6,664 bases of DNA from JBNRMR01 sp050942895 (GCA_050942895.1 JBMNOE010000048.1:1-6664); one strand, 5' to 3'; shown: positions 1 through 6,441, numbered from the stretch's first letter. Made by a program: numbers and translations. Notes: generated from the sequence alone by a model not told the origin.

Positions 1-564
1 GACACTGTCCTCGCAAAACAAGTTTTCAGAGGGAAGACGCTTGCCGATATGATATATAGCGTACTCGACCAGGCCGGAAAGCGCGGGGGTGGCAAGTGGG
101 TTGTCCAAAGCAAACAGGGGAAAATAAACGTAATCAAACCGGGGCAAAACACCCCGGTTTATCATTTCAGCGCAGAAACGAACGTGTCGGAGATCGAAGA
201 CCAACAAGATATTGAAAGCCTGGTTACCCGAGTGAAGGTTATCGGCGCAGAAGACAAGGCGGGCAGGGCACCGGTAATGGCAACACTGGACGGCAAAACG
301 GAGTTTGGCATACTGCAGGACCTGGTATATGCGCGGCAGTTTGACAACGCCGGAGCGGCCCAGGCAGCGGCAAAGGAGCTTCTTGCAGACAAGGGAAGCC
401 CAGAGAGGCGCCGGAAGGTGACGACCCCGGATCTGCCTTTCCTGCGGCGGGGTGATAAAGTGCATGTTGAGGCGGGGACGTTGATCGGCGATTACGTCAT
501 TGCCGGATTATCACGTGATATTAAGTCCTGGACGATGGTGATGGAGGTGGAGGCCGTTGAATAG
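1..564 (+). CDS. XkdQ/YqbQ-like phage tail hub protein, C-terminal part (5' end outside window)
   Basis: The frame is open from base 1, without a stop before the ATG at 49, so that ATG is very probably internal and the gene begins upstream; 187 residues are visible. The C-terminal half has the pattern of XkdQ/YqbQ and related gpD/gp27-like hub proteins: a segment rich in Ala that carries AQAAAKELL, then a stretch with RRGDKVHVEAGTLIGDYVI and a final beta-rich SWTMVMEVEAVE. Proteins of this family sit at the tail-baseplate junction and form the hub through which the tube and DNA pass. The stop at 562-564 overlaps the start of the next gene, and the following DUF2577, DUF2634 and baseplate J genes are the usual XkdR-S-T neighbours, which supports the call. 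The family is inferred from the sequence pattern and gene order, not from a database search. Confidence 0.8.
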   Translation, partial: DTVLAKQVFRGKTLADMIYSVLDQAGKRGGGKWVVQSKQGKINVIKPGQNTPVYHFSAETNVSEIEDQQDIESLVTRVKVIGAEDKAGRAPVMATLDGKTEFGILQDLVYARQFDNAGAAQAAAKELLADKGSPERRRKVTTPDLPFLRRGDKVHVEAGTLIGDYVIAGLSRDIKSWTMVMEVEAVE

Positions 565-979
565 GGGCAGCGATGGCGCAAACAAGTTGGCGCAGGTGAT
601 TGCGGAACGTATTGGTAGCCAAACAGCACAGGCTGATGCGCTGGAATTGGGCACAATTCAGGGCGACATGGGCTTGAAAATAGACCGGTTTGCTGTATCG
701 ATTCCAAGGGGAGAATATCTTGTTGCCGAGTGGATGGCGAAGCTAAGCCTTCCTGCATTCTCTCTTGTCGGTCCCGGAGAATATGAAGTTGAGGATGATG
801 GAACCCCAATACCTATCCCTACCGGATATGCGCAAAGCCGCTGGGATTGGCACCCTAAAGAAATAGAAGGAGTTAAAATAGAGATTAAGCCGGAACTGAA
901 GCCCGGAGACCGGGTATTGGTGGCTTGGGTGAACGACGGGACCGATCCTGTCGTTCTCAGTAAGGTGGTGAGCAGTTAA
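557..979 (+). CDS. DUF2577 (XkdR-like) tail/baseplate protein, TTG start
   Basis: This 140-aa protein has the layout of DUF2577/XkdR. It has a short helical N terminus (NKLAQVIAERIG), a middle segment of the type G-x-M-G-L-K-I-D, and a C-terminal strand pair ending LKPGDRVLVAWVNDGTDPVVL, which resembles the family's closing GD-V-hydrophobic motif. Its role is structural in the baseplate hub region; the precise function of the family is not established. The start is the TTG at 557. No ATG or GTG occurs in frame before Met38, whereas two GGAGG sequences (543-547 and 549-553) lie just upstream inside the end of the preceding gene. The TTG overlaps that gene's stop by 8 bases, suggesting translational coupling. 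The stop overlaps the next ATG by one base (TAATG). Confidence 0.75.
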   Translation: MNRGSDGANKLAQVIAERIGSQTAQADALELGTIQGDMGLKIDRFAVSIPRGEYLVAEWMAKLSLPAFSLVGPGEYEVEDDGTPIPIPTGYAQSRWDWHPKEIEGVKIEIKPELKPGDRVLVAWVNDGTDPVVLSKVVSS

Positions 980-1428
980 TGGCAAACCTTTTTCCTGTTT
1001 TTGATATGCCGGAGCTGGTAGAACAGGCCCGGCCCAAGCCGGAACCCGAATACCCGGAAAGCTATCTGTTTGACTTTGAAAAGGGTGAATTTGTCACAGA
1101 TGGCGCTGGCCGGGTTGTTCTGGCCGATGGCTATACCGCTTGGAAGCAATGGTGCATAAAGGCGGTGTTGACAGAACGGTTTGCCTGCCTGGCTTATGGT
1201 TGGGATTACGGGGTAGAGATAGGAGGGGCAAGAAAGGGGCTTTCCCGTGCAGCAGCAGAGATGGATACTGAGCGGGCTATTACGGAAGCCCTGCTGATAG
1301 ATCCCCGAACAGAACAGGTGCGGGCATTCTCCTTTCGGTGGTCCGGGGATCAACTGGTGGTAGGGTTCACGATTGTGCCGGTAGTGGGAGATGCTATACG
1401 TGTGGATGGCGTGCCCTGGCAGGCGTAA
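979..1428 (+). CDS. DUF2634 (XkdS-like, gp25-like baseplate wedge) protein
   Basis: A 149-aa protein of the DUF2634/XkdS type, which is related to the gp25-like baseplate wedge proteins. Visible features are an N-terminal Pro/Glu-rich segment (residues about 15-28), the YLFDFEKGEF motif that leads into the conserved fold, a central stretch with CLAYGWDYGVEIG typical of the family (a tyrosine/aspartate-rich strand), a helix with AITEALLIDPRTEQV, and C-terminal beta strands. The ATG at 979 shares its first base with the preceding stop, and a purine-rich SD-like AAGGTGGTGAG lies upstream. It sits between DUF2577 and baseplate J, the expected position. Wedge proteins of this family bind near the hub and are conserved in contractile tails. 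Confidence 0.8.
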   Translation: MANLFPVFDMPELVEQARPKPEPEYPESYLFDFEKGEFVTDGAGRVVLADGYTAWKQWCIKAVLTERFACLAYGWDYGVEIGGARKGLSRAAAEMDTERAITEALLIDPRTEQVRAFSFRWSGDQLVVGFTIVPVVGDAIRVDGVPWQA

Positions 1429-1443
1429 GGAGGGTTAAACAGA

Positions 1444-2577
1444 GTGGCTATACCTAAGTTTAAGGCACCGGGTTTTCTGGATGGGCAAGATGTAAAAAGC
1501 GTTCATCGGCGTATGATGAATAGGTTGCCACCTAACATTGACGACACAGAGGGCGGTTTCCCGTGGGATTTCACGATGCCAGTGGCTTATGAAAAGGCGG
1601 AGCTTTTGGAGTTTCACCTGTTGCAGACGCTGCAGCTAATGTTTCCCGCATGGGCCTGGGGTGAATGGTTGGATCTGCATGCCAGGGGCAGGGGCATGGA
1701 AAGAAAGCCCCCTAACCAGGCGGCGGGCATACTCTTGGTAACCGGCGTCCCCGGGATAACTATACCCACGGGGTTTAGGTTTGCCTCCCCGGCGGCAGGG
1801 AATAAGCCTGCTATCGAATATGAAGTAGCAGAAAAGGTTGTTATTGGTGGGGATGGTTCGGTTGAGGTTCCGGTCAAGGCGGCCCGGCCCGGCACGATGG
1901 GCAATGTCCCAGCGGGCACTGTTACGCTGATGATGGAGCCATTGGACGGGGTGGCAAGCGTAACTAACCCGGAAAAAATAACCGGGGGCACGGAGGAAGA
2001 GGACGACAATGCTCTGCGAACAAGGATCGATGAGGCCGATGCGGCAAGTGAGGCCAGTTTTGTAGGCAGTGACGGTGATTACAAGAGATGGGCAAAAGAG
2101 GTGCCCGGCGTCGGGACCGCTCTGGTAGTAGCGGAATGGGACGGGCCGGGAACAGTGAAGGTGGTGCTTATTGATGCAAATGGCCAGCCAGCTAACCAGG
2201 CAATCATTGACGACGTATATAATCACATCATGCGGGCGGACGACCGGCTACAGAGGAAGGCCCCCATAGGGGCCACCGTAACCGTCGTGGCGCCAATGGC
2301 AAAGGATATAGATTATACCTTTGCCCTGGAAATGCAGCCAGGCGAAACGGAAGAAGTGGTTACAAGCCGCTTCAAAGAACGCCTGCAAGGCTACTATGTG
2401 GAGGCAAAGCTGGAAGGCGTGGTTAGATACAGCAGGATAGGTGCATTGCTGTCAGGCACCAGCGGGGTTAAGGATTATACCGACCTGACCGTGAACGGAG
2501 ATACTGAAAACATTATCATCGATGAGGACGAATACCCGGTAACAGGGCTCGTGGATCCGGGAGGTGGAGCGCCGTGA
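1444..2577 (+). CDS. Baseplate J-like protein (XkdT-like)
   Basis: A 377-aa protein of the baseplate J family (P2 gpJ / Mu gp47 / PBSX XkdT). Family marks include EWLDLHARGRGMERKPP (about 74-90), the beta-rich insert with TIPTGFRF (about 106-113), the PGTMGNVPAGTVT segment (149-161), the ITGGTEEEDDNALRTRI signature (179-195), and RKAPIGATVTV (271-281). The product forms part of the baseplate wedge and links the hub to peripheral tail-fibre proteins. The GTG start at 1444 is preceded by a strong AAGGAGGG at 1427-1434 with a 9-nt gap. The stop overlaps the next gene's GTG by 4 bases (GTGA), which indicates translational coupling. Length is close to that usual for the family. Confidence 0.92.
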   Translation: MAIPKFKAPGFLDGQDVKSVHRRMMNRLPPNIDDTEGGFPWDFTMPVAYEKAELLEFHLLQTLQLMFPAWAWGEWLDLHARGRGMERKPPNQAAGILLVTGVPGITIPTGFRFASPAAGNKPAIEYEVAEKVVIGGDGSVEVPVKAARPGTMGNVPAGTVTLMMEPLDGVASVTNPEKITGGTEEEDDNALRTRIDEADAASEASFVGSDGDYKRWAKEVPGVGTALVVAEWDGPGTVKVVLIDANGQPANQAIIDDVYNHIMRADDRLQRKAPIGATVTVVAPMAKDIDYTFALEMQPGETEEVVTSRFKERLQGYYVEAKLEGVVRYSRIGALLSGTSGVKDYTDLTVNGDTENIIIDEDEYPVTGLVDPGGGAP

Positions 2578-3683
2578 TTGACTTAGAACTGTTTCCTACC
2601 AGCCCGGCGGCCAAGCGGATGCTAAAAACAGTCTCCCCTATCTATGACCAGGCCTATGTGGGCAAATGGATATACCAAGTCATGGGCATGGAAATAGACG
2701 AGGCGTGGGATTTTTTCAAGGAGCTCCGCCTGCAAGCATTTCCGGAAACGGCCACCTGGGGCATAGTTTACTGGGAGCAACGATACCATATAGCTCCCGA
2801 CAATAGCCTCACACTTGATGAACGCAGGCAGCGGGTAATCATTAAGCGGGGCAAGCGAAAACCGATGAACCCGGCCAGGGTGGAGCAGTTCACCAGGGCG
2901 GTATCCCAAAGACAAACCGTGGTAACGGAGCGCAACGAAGAATACATGTTCTTTGTATCCATATTGCCGGGAGAAACACAGGTTGACTACCATGAATTGA
3001 TAAAGACAATCCGGAATGTTAAACCTTCTCACCTTACTCCCGTGGTGATGTTTGAAACCGAAGTGAAGCTGTCTATCCAGGCCGATAGCCAGGAAAAATA
3101 CCACTTTCCATACACACTAGCCGGCACGATGCCTGACATTAACACAGTGGGGGCGCTAAGAAGGGAGAGCATCACCCTGGCGGCCGACATGGAAAGGCAC
3201 CCCCTCCCCTACCCCATGACCGGGGCAAACAAGGCAGGGGAGACCCCAGATATAAACATGGTCGGGACAATTTGCAGGGAATCCCTTCAGCTGGATGTGG
3301 ATATGGAAGGCCATCCTCACGATTATGAGATGAGCGGAACTAAAAAGGCTGGTGAAATACCAAACACTAACACAGTTGGCGCAATTGGCAGAAATACTTT
3401 TATACTGCAGCCAGAGATGAATGAACATAAGCACAATTACCCGATAACTGGAGAAAAACCTGATACAAACACAATCGGCGCATTAGAAAAGCATACCATT
3501 ATGCTTGAGGTCGGCGCCGACAGTCACAAGCACGAATACCCGGTAACGGGAACCGGGGCAGCCGGCGAAGAGCCGGATATCAATACAATAGGGGTAGCGG
3601 AAAGCGGATCCGTTATGCCGAACATAGAGGCGGAGGGCTCCGTTTTTGATTACCAGCTCTGCGGGGAGGATGATGAAATTTAA
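2574..3683 (+). CDS. YmfQ/DUF2313 (XkdU-like) baseplate protein with C-terminal repeat array
   Basis: The first about 175 residues look like the YmfQ/DUF2313 (XkdU, P2 gpI-like) family. They include an N-terminal segment with SPIYDQAYVGKWIYQVMG, then WDFFKELRLQAFPETATWGI, a basic stretch RRQRVIIKRGKRKPMNPARVEQF (81-106 region), and a strand region ending in LTPVVMFE. Ordinary family members stop at about this size. Here residues 180-359 add five tandem degenerate repeats of 33 or 38 residues and the protein ends with a partial sixth copy. The GTG start at 2574 overlaps the previous stop by 4 bases and is preceded by GGGAGGTGG. The gene follows baseplate J, as expected for XkdU. Its likely role is to close the baseplate and connect it to the fibres; the repeats may extend or decorate that connection, which is an inference. 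Confidence 0.8.
   Translation: MIDLELFPTSPAAKRMLKTVSPIYDQAYVGKWIYQVMGMEIDEAWDFFKELRLQAFPETATWGIVYWEQRYHIAPDNSLTLDERRQRVIIKRGKRKPMNPARVEQFTRAVSQRQTVVTERNEEYMFFVSILPGETQVDYHELIKTIRNVKPSHLTPVVMFETEVKLSIQADSQEKYHFPYTLAGTMPDINTVGALRRESITLAADMERHPLPYPMTGANKAGETPDINMVGTICRESLQLDVDMEGHPHDYEMSGTKKAGEIPNTNTVGAIGRNTFILQPEMNEHKHNYPITGEKPDTNTIGALEKHTIMLEVGADSHKHEYPVTGTGAAGEEPDINTIGVAESGSVMPNIEAEGSVFDYQLCGEDDEI
3111..3650 (+). repeat. Five tandem protein repeats (33/38 aa) in the XkdU-like C terminus
   Basis: Translated units begin at Tyr180, Tyr213, Tyr251, Tyr289 and Tyr322 and are 33, 38, 38, 33 and 38 residues long. A truncated sixth unit begins at Tyr360 (YQLCGEDDEI). The consensus is roughly Y-x-hydrophobic-(T/S/A)-G, optional five extra residues ending in AGE, P-D-(I/T)-N-T-(V/I)-G-A, then a beta-like stretch, an (E/D)-M-x-x-H-x-H block, and the next Tyr. 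The two unit lengths are explained by the presence or absence of the AGE insert. The repeats are clear in protein but degenerate in DNA, so they are old or under diversifying drift. I do not know a named domain for them. Confidence 0.8.
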
Positions 3684-3704
3684 GGAAAGGAGGCATGAAC
3701 AGCA

Positions 3705-4016
3705 ATGGCATTATTGACACCAACAGCGATCGAAGGTTACAAGGACTACACCAAGCGGACTATTGCTTACGCACAATACAAAGCAGGCGGCAATTACTAC
3801 AAGTCTAAAATCTCTAATGTGTCCGTTCTGCCAGATGGCCGGCTGGCGGTTGATTTTTTAATCGACCATACGGTACCGGGCGATATCGTGGTGACGAAGG
3901 TGCAGCTTTATAATACCAACAACAAACTCTGGCTCTCAAAGCCGGAGAACATCCTCCGGAAGGACGTGCAGGAAGGGATTTTGTATAGGTTCACATTCAT
4001 AATTCAGGAAGGGTAG
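3705..4016 (+). CDS. Conserved-looking phage tail-region protein of unknown function
   Basis: A 103-aa protein lacking signal peptide or membrane segments. The N terminus carries GYKDYTKRTIAYAQYKAGG, followed by a predicted beta-rich body (SVLPDGRLAVDFLIDH, VVTKVQLYNTNNKLW) and an end with VQEGILYRFTFII. This pattern resembles small proteins that follow the XkdU gene in many Firmicutes phages, but I cannot name a function. A structural role at the baseplate-fibre junction is inferred only from position. The ATG at 3705 has AAAGGAGG at 3686-3693 with an 11-nt gap. Another ATG at 3695 is out of frame and is not used. The gene ends 8 bases before the next start. Confidence 0.75.
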   Translation: MALLTPTAIEGYKDYTKRTIAYAQYKAGGNYYKSKISNVSVLPDGRLAVDFLIDHTVPGDIVVTKVQLYNTNNKLWLSKPENILRKDVQEGILYRFTFIIQEG

Positions 4017-4024
4017 GTGAGAAA

Positions 4025-4543
4025 ATGCATAAGCAAACAGAATGGAAAGATCATGTTACCGAATTCCCAAACAGGAGGACCCTGGTCGAAAACCCTGATG
4101 GGACGGTGGATGTGGTAAAGGCGCAGGGAGAGCTTATTCAGCAGGGGACACCACAGAGCGCAACCAACTTTAATAACCAGGAGAATGGGATCCAGGACGC
4201 ACACACGGCAACAGCCGTATTCTTGCAGTATTTCATGCAGTTTGATCGCTGGGTAAGACAAAAGGTGGCGGATTATGCGGCCGAATTTCTAAATGAAATC
4301 AAGACCGTGACACTTACCAATACGAAAAAGTTCCCGTTTAACGACAGCGCCCAGACCGTCAACTTGGCCACAGCGAGGAAGACGCTGAACTACGATATAA
4401 GCTGGGAGATTACATCAGCCAACGGAAACGTCGGAGACATAACGATAAGCGACAAGCTACTGAATGGCTTCAAGATAGCCTTTGACGGCAGCGCAACCAG
4501 CGTAACACTGAAAATAAGGATTAAAGGAGGAATGCTTGTATGA
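4025..4543 (+). CDS. Phage tail-fibre-like structural protein
   Basis: A 172-aa protein. Its first about 60 residues carry a pattern common in Firmicutes tail fibre or fibre-associated proteins: a T-E-W-K-D-H-V motif, an N-P-D-G-T-V-D-V strand, then GELIQQGTPQSATNFNNQENGI followed by a short helix. Such N-terminal modules are expected to attach to the tail or trimerise, with the rest as a variable body. Here the body is short, with a helix at about 65-93 (FLQYFMQFDRWVRQKVADYAAEF) and a C-terminal beta-rich part ending TLKIRIKGG. The start ATG at 4025 has a weak AGGTGAG upstream (4015-4021) with a close gap. The stop overlaps the next ATG by 4 bases (ATGA), and the next gene's SD lies inside this gene's tail. 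Role as a fibre or fibre adaptor is inferred. Confidence 0.65.
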   Translation: MHKQTEWKDHVTEFPNRRTLVENPDGTVDVVKAQGELIQQGTPQSATNFNNQENGIQDAHTATAVFLQYFMQFDRWVRQKVADYAAEFLNEIKTVTLTNTKKFPFNDSAQTVNLATARKTLNYDISWEITSANGNVGDITISDKLLNGFKIAFDGSATSVTLKIRIKGGMLV

Positions 4544-4872
4544 TGCAGATCATCGAAAAAAACGAAGGTCCAAAAATTGCCCACGAGGAGAACGGGACAA
4601 TGGTCTTCCTGGGCGATTACGAGCTCATGCTCAACGTGGCCAAATACCAGAGAGACTGGCCGGTGCATATTGACATTTGCAGTAATAGAGACAACCAGCT
4701 GGTCGTAGGAACCGGAGAAGGGCTGTACTACGTGGCACAGTTTGACATTCTGGCAACAAAATATACCGAACCGGTGACAGAAGAGGAGGCCCCGGAGCCG
4801 ATCCCGATCGATATGAGCGAGGTTGTGCTAACACTTTGGAGCCTTGATAACCCGATTCCGGCAGAAATATAA
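4540..4872 (+). CDS. Small hypothetical protein of the tail-fibre region
   Basis: A 110-aa protein whose family I do not recognise. It is mostly polar with alternating hydrophobic strands: MVFLGDYELMLNVA, PVHIDICSNRDNQLVVGTG, LYYVAQFDILATKY. A linker rich in Glu and Pro follows at about 78-90, then a hydrophobic C terminus. No signal peptide or transmembrane helix is visible. The start ATG at 4540 (a second ATG follows at 4543) overlaps the upstream stop and has AAAGGAGG at 4523-4530, 9 nt away. The gene is directly upstream of the DGR target gene, with only a 15-nt gap. It could be a chaperone, an attachment partner of the target protein, or a minor tail component; nothing in the sequence decides this. 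Confidence 0.7.
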   Translation: MMQIIEKNEGPKIAHEENGTMVFLGDYELMLNVAKYQRDWPVHIDICSNRDNQLVVGTGEGLYYVAQFDILATKYTEPVTEEEAPEPIPIDMSEVVLTLWSLDNPIPAEI

Positions 4873-4887
4873 AGGAGGACTAAACAG

Positions 4888-5955
4888 ATGGCAAATTTCG
4901 ATTTAGTAAATCTGGCTTTAAAAGCCACATGCCCAGGTAATGCGATTATACTAGACGACAAAGGGCTGCCCAGCGTTATGGTGTACGTCCCTAAATTTAA
5001 AATGTCGGACGTGATAACTGGGGGCAGCGACAGCACGGCCCCGATGTTTATTATAAACGGACAGGAAAAGCCGGGACTTTATTTTTCCAAGTATCCAAAC
5101 GTCATGCACAACGGGAGAGCCTACAGCTTACCAGGAGAAGATCCGGCAAACAACATGACATGGGACACAGCAAGAGCAGCCTGTGAAGCAAAAGGCCCAG
5201 GGTGGCACATGATGACAAAACCGGAGTACGCAGCAATTGCATTATGGTGCAAGAAAAACGGTTTCATGCCATACGGCAACAACAACTACGGCAAAGACAG
5301 CCGCGAAACCTTAGTAAAGGCAATCCCTGCATATATTGATGGGGAAGGAAGAACAACGCGCACATTAACCGGAACAGGCCCAATTGAATGGAGCCACAAC
5401 AAAGACATAGATGGAATATGGGATCTAAATGGAAACGTGTCCGAGTGGACCGGCGGAATTAGAACGGTTTATGGAGAAATCCAGGTACAACCAAATAATA
5501 ACGCCGCAGACAGCTCCAACCTACAAACCGCAGACGCAGCCACATGGAAGGCGATTGACGCCACAACGGGAGAATTCATCGACCCGAACGGAGAAGGGAC
5601 AACTCCGAATTCCGTTAAAGCAGACAACGTAAACGGAATAACCTACAGCACGAGTGTAACAACTCAAAGCGAGAGCTTTTATGCAGTAATTTCCGACATA
5701 AAAGCTGACGCCACGATTTCAGCAGAAGCACAGGCTGTGCTTATAGCATATGGGTTATTCCCAGACGACATAGCTTTTGACTACGAAGGAGACAGGATTT
5801 ACTTCAACAACGTTGCATCAGAGCGCTTGTTCTACTCCGGTGGCAGCTATTCGAGCACCACGAGCGCGGGCGTCTTCTGCGCCTACGGCGGCCACAGCTC
5901 CCGCACGGGCGTCAGCGCGGGCGGCGGCTTCCGCTCCGCTTATGTCGGCCTGTAA
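4888..5955 (+). CDS. DGR target protein with FGE-sulfatase / C-type-lectin-like domain, variable C terminus (tail tip adhesin)
   Basis: A 355-aa protein and the last tail gene, placed like the receptor-binding protein of DGR phages. It has an SD AAAGGAGG at 4871-4878 and a 9-nt gap to the ATG. After a distinct N-terminal part (about 1-50) come marks of the formylglycine-generating-enzyme (FGE) type of C-type lectin fold: FIINGQEKPG (54-63), NNMTWDTARAACEAKGPGWHMMTKPEYAAIALW (88-120, the counterpart of the RLPTEAEWE block), and IWDLNGNVSEWTGG (177-190, counterpart of the GNVWEW block). A long Asn/Thr/Ser-rich insert of about 200-290 follows. Residues 313-351 are encoded by VR, with the diversified sites Y316, S320, S322, S323, S326, C331, Y333, G335, H336, S337, G341, S343, A344, G345, and the invariant GFRSA end. 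Such domains in DGR proteins bind ligands and are not catalytic. That it contacts a host receptor is inference from position. Confidence 0.92.
   Translation: MANFDLVNLALKATCPGNAIILDDKGLPSVMVYVPKFKMSDVITGGSDSTAPMFIINGQEKPGLYFSKYPNVMHNGRAYSLPGEDPANNMTWDTARAACEAKGPGWHMMTKPEYAAIALWCKKNGFMPYGNNNYGKDSRETLVKAIPAYIDGEGRTTRTLTGTGPIEWSHNKDIDGIWDLNGNVSEWTGGIRTVYGEIQVQPNNNAADSSNLQTADAATWKAIDATTGEFIDPNGEGTTPNSVKADNVNGITYSTSVTTQSESFYAVISDIKADATISAEAQAVLIAYGLFPDDIAFDYEGDRIYFNNVASERLFYSGGSYSSTTSAGVFCAYGGHSSRTGVSAGGGFRSAYVGL
5822..5940 (+). repeat. DGR variable region (VR), 3' end of the target gene
   Basis: It aligns without gaps to 6442-6560 (offset 620) over 119 bp and differs at 18 positions. Seventeen are adenines in the downstream copy: 13 A to G, 3 A to T (5833, 5851, 5884) and 1 A to C (5893). 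The other difference is T to G at 5924. Since only A is changed in one direction, this copy is the recipient (VR) and the other the template (TR). The region is in the coding frame of the target protein, codons 312-351. The first 11 bases and the last 16 bases (5925-5940) are unchanged. Confidence 0.97.
5925..5940 (+). other. Putative initiation of mutagenic homing (IMH) region at VR 3' end
   Basis: The last 16 bases of the repeat are identical in VR and TR, contain no adenine and are GC-rich (12 of 16). In BPP-1-type DGRs such a GC-rich 3' end of VR (IMH) sets where cDNA is integrated, and the matching part of TR (IMH*) differs at a few bases. The single non-adenine difference (G5924 in VR, T6544 in TR) is next to this block. 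Assignment as IMH follows from position and composition; the exact limits are not known. Confidence 0.65.
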
Positions 5956-5978
5956 ATCTGGTTCTTGTAATCTGTTTA

Positions 5979-5994
5979 GCCCGCGATAGCGGGC
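5979..5994 (+). promoter_or_regulatory. GC-rich hairpin with GATA loop, probable DGR target-site hairpin
   Basis: A perfect 6-bp stem, GCCCGC at 5979-5984 and GCGGGC at 5989-5994, with a four-base GATA loop. It begins 38 bases after the end of VR and 23 bases after the stop codon. Hairpins or cruciforms downstream of VR, with GC-rich stems and GRNA-type four-base loops, are known to help target recognition in some DGRs; GATA fits GRNA. A factor-independent terminator is less likely because no run of T follows. The equivalent place after TR has no such hairpin. The distance from VR is longer than I would expect from BPP-1, so the role is probable but not certain. Confidence 0.65.
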
Positions 5995-6037
5995 GATCCG
6001 CAATGCTTGGATGCCAAGGGGAAGGGGGAAATTGACA

Positions 6038-6418
6038 ATGGAAGAAGTGGAAGGCTACGGGTTACCGGAGGACCCTGATGATGAAGAAGAACTCCTGATC
6101 GTCAAGAAAATATTTGACATGATGGAGTATGCATATCTGGCATTGGCACAATTCCCCCGCTCCGAAAAACAGGCTATTGTTGCAGACGTAAAGCGTTGCA
6201 TGGATCGCCTGCTTGAACGGGCCATAGAGGCAAATAAGAAATACTATAAAAAGAACACCTTGCAGGAAATGGACGTGGAGCTTGCAAAGCTCAAGAAATA
6301 CATCCGGTTAACATACAGGTTGAAATTTCTGCCATACAAAAAATACAGGATATGGACGGAAAAGACCAAAGAAATCGGCCGCATGTTGGGCGGATGGATA
6401 AAAAGCATAAGGAGGTAA
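6038..6418 (+). CDS. avd: Avd, DGR accessory variability determinant (four-helix bundle)
   Basis: A 126-aa protein from the ATG at 6038. It has a purine-rich SD-like AAGGGGG at 6022-6028 with a 9-nt gap; the in-frame ATG at 6011 has no SD, so 6038 is preferred. After an acidic N terminus (about 1-19) come predicted helices: IVKKIFDMMEYAYLALAQFP (21-40), SEKQAIVADVKRCMDRLLERAIEANKKYYK (42-71), a third at about 74-95 (LQEMDVELAKLKKYIRLTYRLK), and a fourth ending EIGRMLGGWIKS (112-123). The FP-(K/R)-S, the IEAN and the C-terminal GGW-I-K-S match the Avd family. Helices 2-4 are strongly basic (many Lys/Arg), as expected for a protein that binds TR RNA and the reverse transcriptase. Avd forms pentameric barrels of four-helix protomers and is required for homing in characterised DGRs. 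It sits between VR and TR, the usual order of target-avd-TR-RT. Confidence 0.93.
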   Translation: MEEVEGYGLPEDPDDEEELLIVKKIFDMMEYAYLALAQFPRSEKQAIVADVKRCMDRLLERAIEANKKYYKKNTLQEMDVELAKLKKYIRLTYRLKFLPYKKYRIWTEKTKEIGRMLGGWIKSIRR

Positions 6419-6441
6419 AAGGTTTTAGGGAATGCGGATAC

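Noticed and set aside
49..51. ATG at 49 as start of the first gene
   Set aside because: The frame is open to base 1, no SD precedes the ATG, and the XkdQ-like family is longer than 171 residues.
4888..5955. Active formylglycine-generating enzyme
   Set aside because: Only the fold signature is seen; the C terminus, where the FGE active-site cysteine pair would be, is the VR, and its only Cys (C331) is at a diversified site.
5777..5989. Ala/Arg-rich frame over VR on the + strand
   Set aside because: It is a shifted frame of the target gene caused by the GC-rich VR; no SD and low-complexity composition.
5979..5994. Factor-independent terminator
   Set aside because: The stem is GC-rich but is followed by GATCCG with no run of T. 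Its place after VR and GATA loop fit a DGR hairpin better.
5818..6003. Reverse-strand frames over VR and (6291-6569) over TR that look alike
   Set aside because: The likeness comes from the VR-TR repeat itself. Both are antisense shadows without SD, and all real genes here are on the + strand.
6011..6037. ATG at 6011 as avd start
   Set aside because: No SD lies upstream of it, while the ATG at 6038 has AAGGGGG 9 bases before it. The nine extra residues (basic, Gly-rich) are in fact the SD region read as codons.
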